From Acidimicrobiia bacterium (lineage in GTDB: Bacteria > Actinomycetota > Acidimicrobiia > Spongiisociales > UBA11373): a stretch of 58,157 bases of DNA. Each line of letters starts with the position of its first letter. The stretch's first letter is position 1. The notes below the pieces were generated by a model, which worked only from the letters and a program-made list of their open reading frames with translations, did no database searches and was not told where the DNA came from. The stretch is taken from contig JAFGCH010000045.1 of the NCBI GenBank assembly GCA_016932695.1, forward strand, positions 1-58,157. The letters run 5' to 3'. The position numbers were made by a program, and so were the translations under genes. This document shows positions 56,754-58,157 of the stretch, in pieces.

Positions 56754-58157
56754 TGCGCCTCGGATTCCTGGCCGCCGAGTTGGCGCCTCACGTCCAGGTG
56801 GGCGGCCTGGGCGACGTCGCCCGCTGGCTCCCCCGGGCGCTCGCGGCAGGGGGAGACGAGGTTGCTGTGTTCCTGCCCGCCTACGACGTGCTCGACCCCA
56901 AGAGCCTGGCCATCCGGCCGGTAGCCGGAGTTGGTGACCTGGACCTCGGGCCCCTGGGGACGGCCCGGGTGAGCACGCTGGGCGATCCGGGCCCGAGAGA
57001 GCCCACGGTGTACCTGATCGATGCGCCACAGTGGTTCCGGGCCGGGGCGGCCTATCCCGGCGATGAGGACCACTTGCGCTTCGCCGCCCTGGCGGCCGCC
57101 GTGCCGGCTCTCGGCATCGCCCTCGGCTGGGTGCCCGACCTGGTGCACGCCAACGACTGGCACACCGGCCTGGCCGCCCTCTACTTGGCCCGATCCGGTG
57201 AGCCCTGGTCCTCGCTGCCGGTGGTCTTCACGGTCCACAACCTCGCCTATCAGGGGATCTTCCCCGCTTCCGACCTTCCCCGCCTGGGGCTGGAGGGCTT
57301 GGCCGGGCGCTTCGACACGGGGGATCTAGCCGCCGGCTGGCTCAACTGCTTGAAGACCGGCATCGCTACGGCCACCGTGGTCACCACGGTGAGCCCCTCC
57401 TTTGCCCGGGAGATGATGACCCCGGAAGCCGGCATGGGCCTGGACACGGTGCTGGCCGCCCGGGGAGACCTCCCGGTGGGCATCCTCAACGGCATCGGCG
57501 ACGATTGGGATCCGCTCACCGACCCGCACCTTCCCTATCGCTACGAGGTGGGAGACCTGGAGGGCAAGGCGGTGAGCACCCGGGCGCTGCGCCAGCGGCT
57601 CGGCCTGCGGGAGAGGCCGGGGGTGCCGATCCTGGGGGTGATCTCCCGCATGGACCGCCAGAAGGGGTTCGACCTCCTGCGGGAGACGATGCCGCCGCTG
57701 CTGGCACGCAACCGGGTGCAGCTGGCCGCCCTCGGCACCGGCGACCCGGCAATCGAGTCGATGTTCGCCGCCTTCGCCCGGCGCTTCCCCGCCGAAGTGG
57801 CCTACGCCCCCGTGTTCGACACGACCCTGGCCCACCTGATCGAAGCCGGAAGCGACATGTTCCTGATGCCTTCGGTGTTCGAGCCTTCAGGCCTCAACCA
57901 GATGTACAGCATGCGCTACGGCACTCCGCCGATAGCCCATCGCACCGGTGGCCTGGCCGATTCCATCGAGCCCTGGAATGGGGCCGAGGGGACCGGCTTC
58001 CTCTTCACTCCTCACACCCCCGAAGCCTTCGCCGCCACTCTGGAAGAGGCGCTGGCCGCGTTCGAGGACCGGGAGGGCTGGCGGCGCTTGGTGGCTAACG
58101 GGATGCGGCGCGACTTCTCCTGGGCGACGCGGGCCGCGGAGTACCGCGTCGTCTACC
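56753..58157 (+). CDS. glgA: Glycogen synthase (partial, runs off the window)
   Basis: At least 468 codons, open to the window end; only the last residues are missing. GT5 family glycosyltransferase that extends alpha-1,4-glucan from ADP-glucose. N-terminal domain with QVGGLGDVARWLPRAL (K-x-G-G-L form with Gln for Lys), HANDWHTGL and FTVHNLAYQGIF; C-terminal domain with ISRMDRQKGFDLL and the catalytic Glu region FEPSGLNQMYSMRYGTPPI. The usual GILNGID stretch reads GILNGIGDDWDP. It overlaps glgC by one base. Confidence 0.93.
   Translation, partial: MRLGFLAAELAPHVQVGGLGDVARWLPRALAAGGDEVAVFLPAYDVLDPKSLAIRPVAGVGDLDLGPLGTARVSTLGDPGPREPTVYLIDAPQWFRAGAAYPGDEDHLRFAALAAAVPALGIALGWVPDLVHANDWHTGLAALYLARSGEPWSSLPVVFTVHNLAYQGIFPASDLPRLGLEGLAGRFDTGDLAAGWLNCLKTGIATATVVTTVSPSFAREMMTPEAGMGLDTVLAARGDLPVGILNGIGDDWDPLTDPHLPYRYEVGDLEGKAVSTRALRQRLGLRERPGVPILGVISRMDRQKGFDLLRETMPPLLARNRVQLAALGTGDPAIESMFAAFARRFPAEVAYAPVFDTTLAHLIEAGSDMFLMPSVFEPSGLNQMYSMRYGTPPIAHRTGGLADSIEPWNGAEGTGFLFTPHTPEAFAATLEEALAAFEDREGWRRLVANGMRRDFSWATRAAEYRVVY

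Overview
The window is very GC-rich chromosomal DNA from an actinobacterium. The evidence is the gene order rho-rpmE-DUF1385-prfA-prmC-tsaC-atp, a mycothiol-type PIG-L deacetylase, a fused gamma-alpha KorA, and many genes whose start codon lies about 6-8 bases after a TANNNT -10 box (leaderless mRNAs). A lineage near Acidimicrobiia is plausible, but that is inference from gene content.

Layout. 1-8.0 kb: tRNA-Arg(CCG), argS, a GT-C-type membrane glycosyltransferase, transaldolase, rho, a zinc-free L31, a DUF1385 membrane protein and prfA, with several genes overlapping by one base. 8.0-13.2 kb: a secreted seven-repeat (probable beta-propeller) protein, a TipA-like MerR regulator with a textbook 19-bp-spacer operator, a cNMP-binding domain protein, a pyrophosphatase-like protein and an S9 peptidase. 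13.3-22.3 kb: prmC-tsaC running into the complete F1Fo ATP synthase operon (a, c, b, delta, alpha, gamma, beta, epsilon), preceded by a membrane protein and two AtpI/AtpZ-type genes. 22.4-27.8 kb: PIG-L deacetylase, SRPBCC protein, methyltransferase, two toxin-antitoxin pairs (Phd/RelE-like and VapBC), a cysteine-containing protein of unknown function and a CelD/BcsL-type acetyltransferase. 27.8-37.3 kb (minus strand): divergent transketolase, aminotransferase, two-TM K+ channel, KorAB, a ThiS/MoaD-like protein and a tungsten-type aldehyde:ferredoxin oxidoreductase. The last four suggest ferredoxin-linked oxidation of 2-oxoacids and aldehydes.

37.6-50.74 kb is an integrated mobile element of about 13.1 kb. 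A large serine recombinase sits at its right end. The element splits an amidase gene: the 3' part is at 37377-37613 and the 5' part at 50741-51914. Joining the two host flanks at the shared CTTC restores one continuous amidase frame. Joining the two element ends gives a 48-bp attP-like sequence: two 23-nt inverted arms (19 of 23 matching) around a central TC dinucleotide. A second, diverged copy of the left arm with the same TC lies at 41004-41037, so the island may be composite. Its cargo is a set of exported proteins of unknown function (one with a peptidoglycan-binding motif, one lipoprotein, one large protein sharing a module with that lipoprotein), an XRE-ImmA/IrrE regulator with a partner protein, and small genes around a strong nested inverted repeat.

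50.75-58.16 kb: the amidase 5' fragment, a DUF3048 lipoprotein and a penicillin acylase-family enzyme. Before insertion these probably formed one minus-strand gene string with the aldehyde oxidoreductase. They are followed by divergent glgC and a glgA that runs off the window end.
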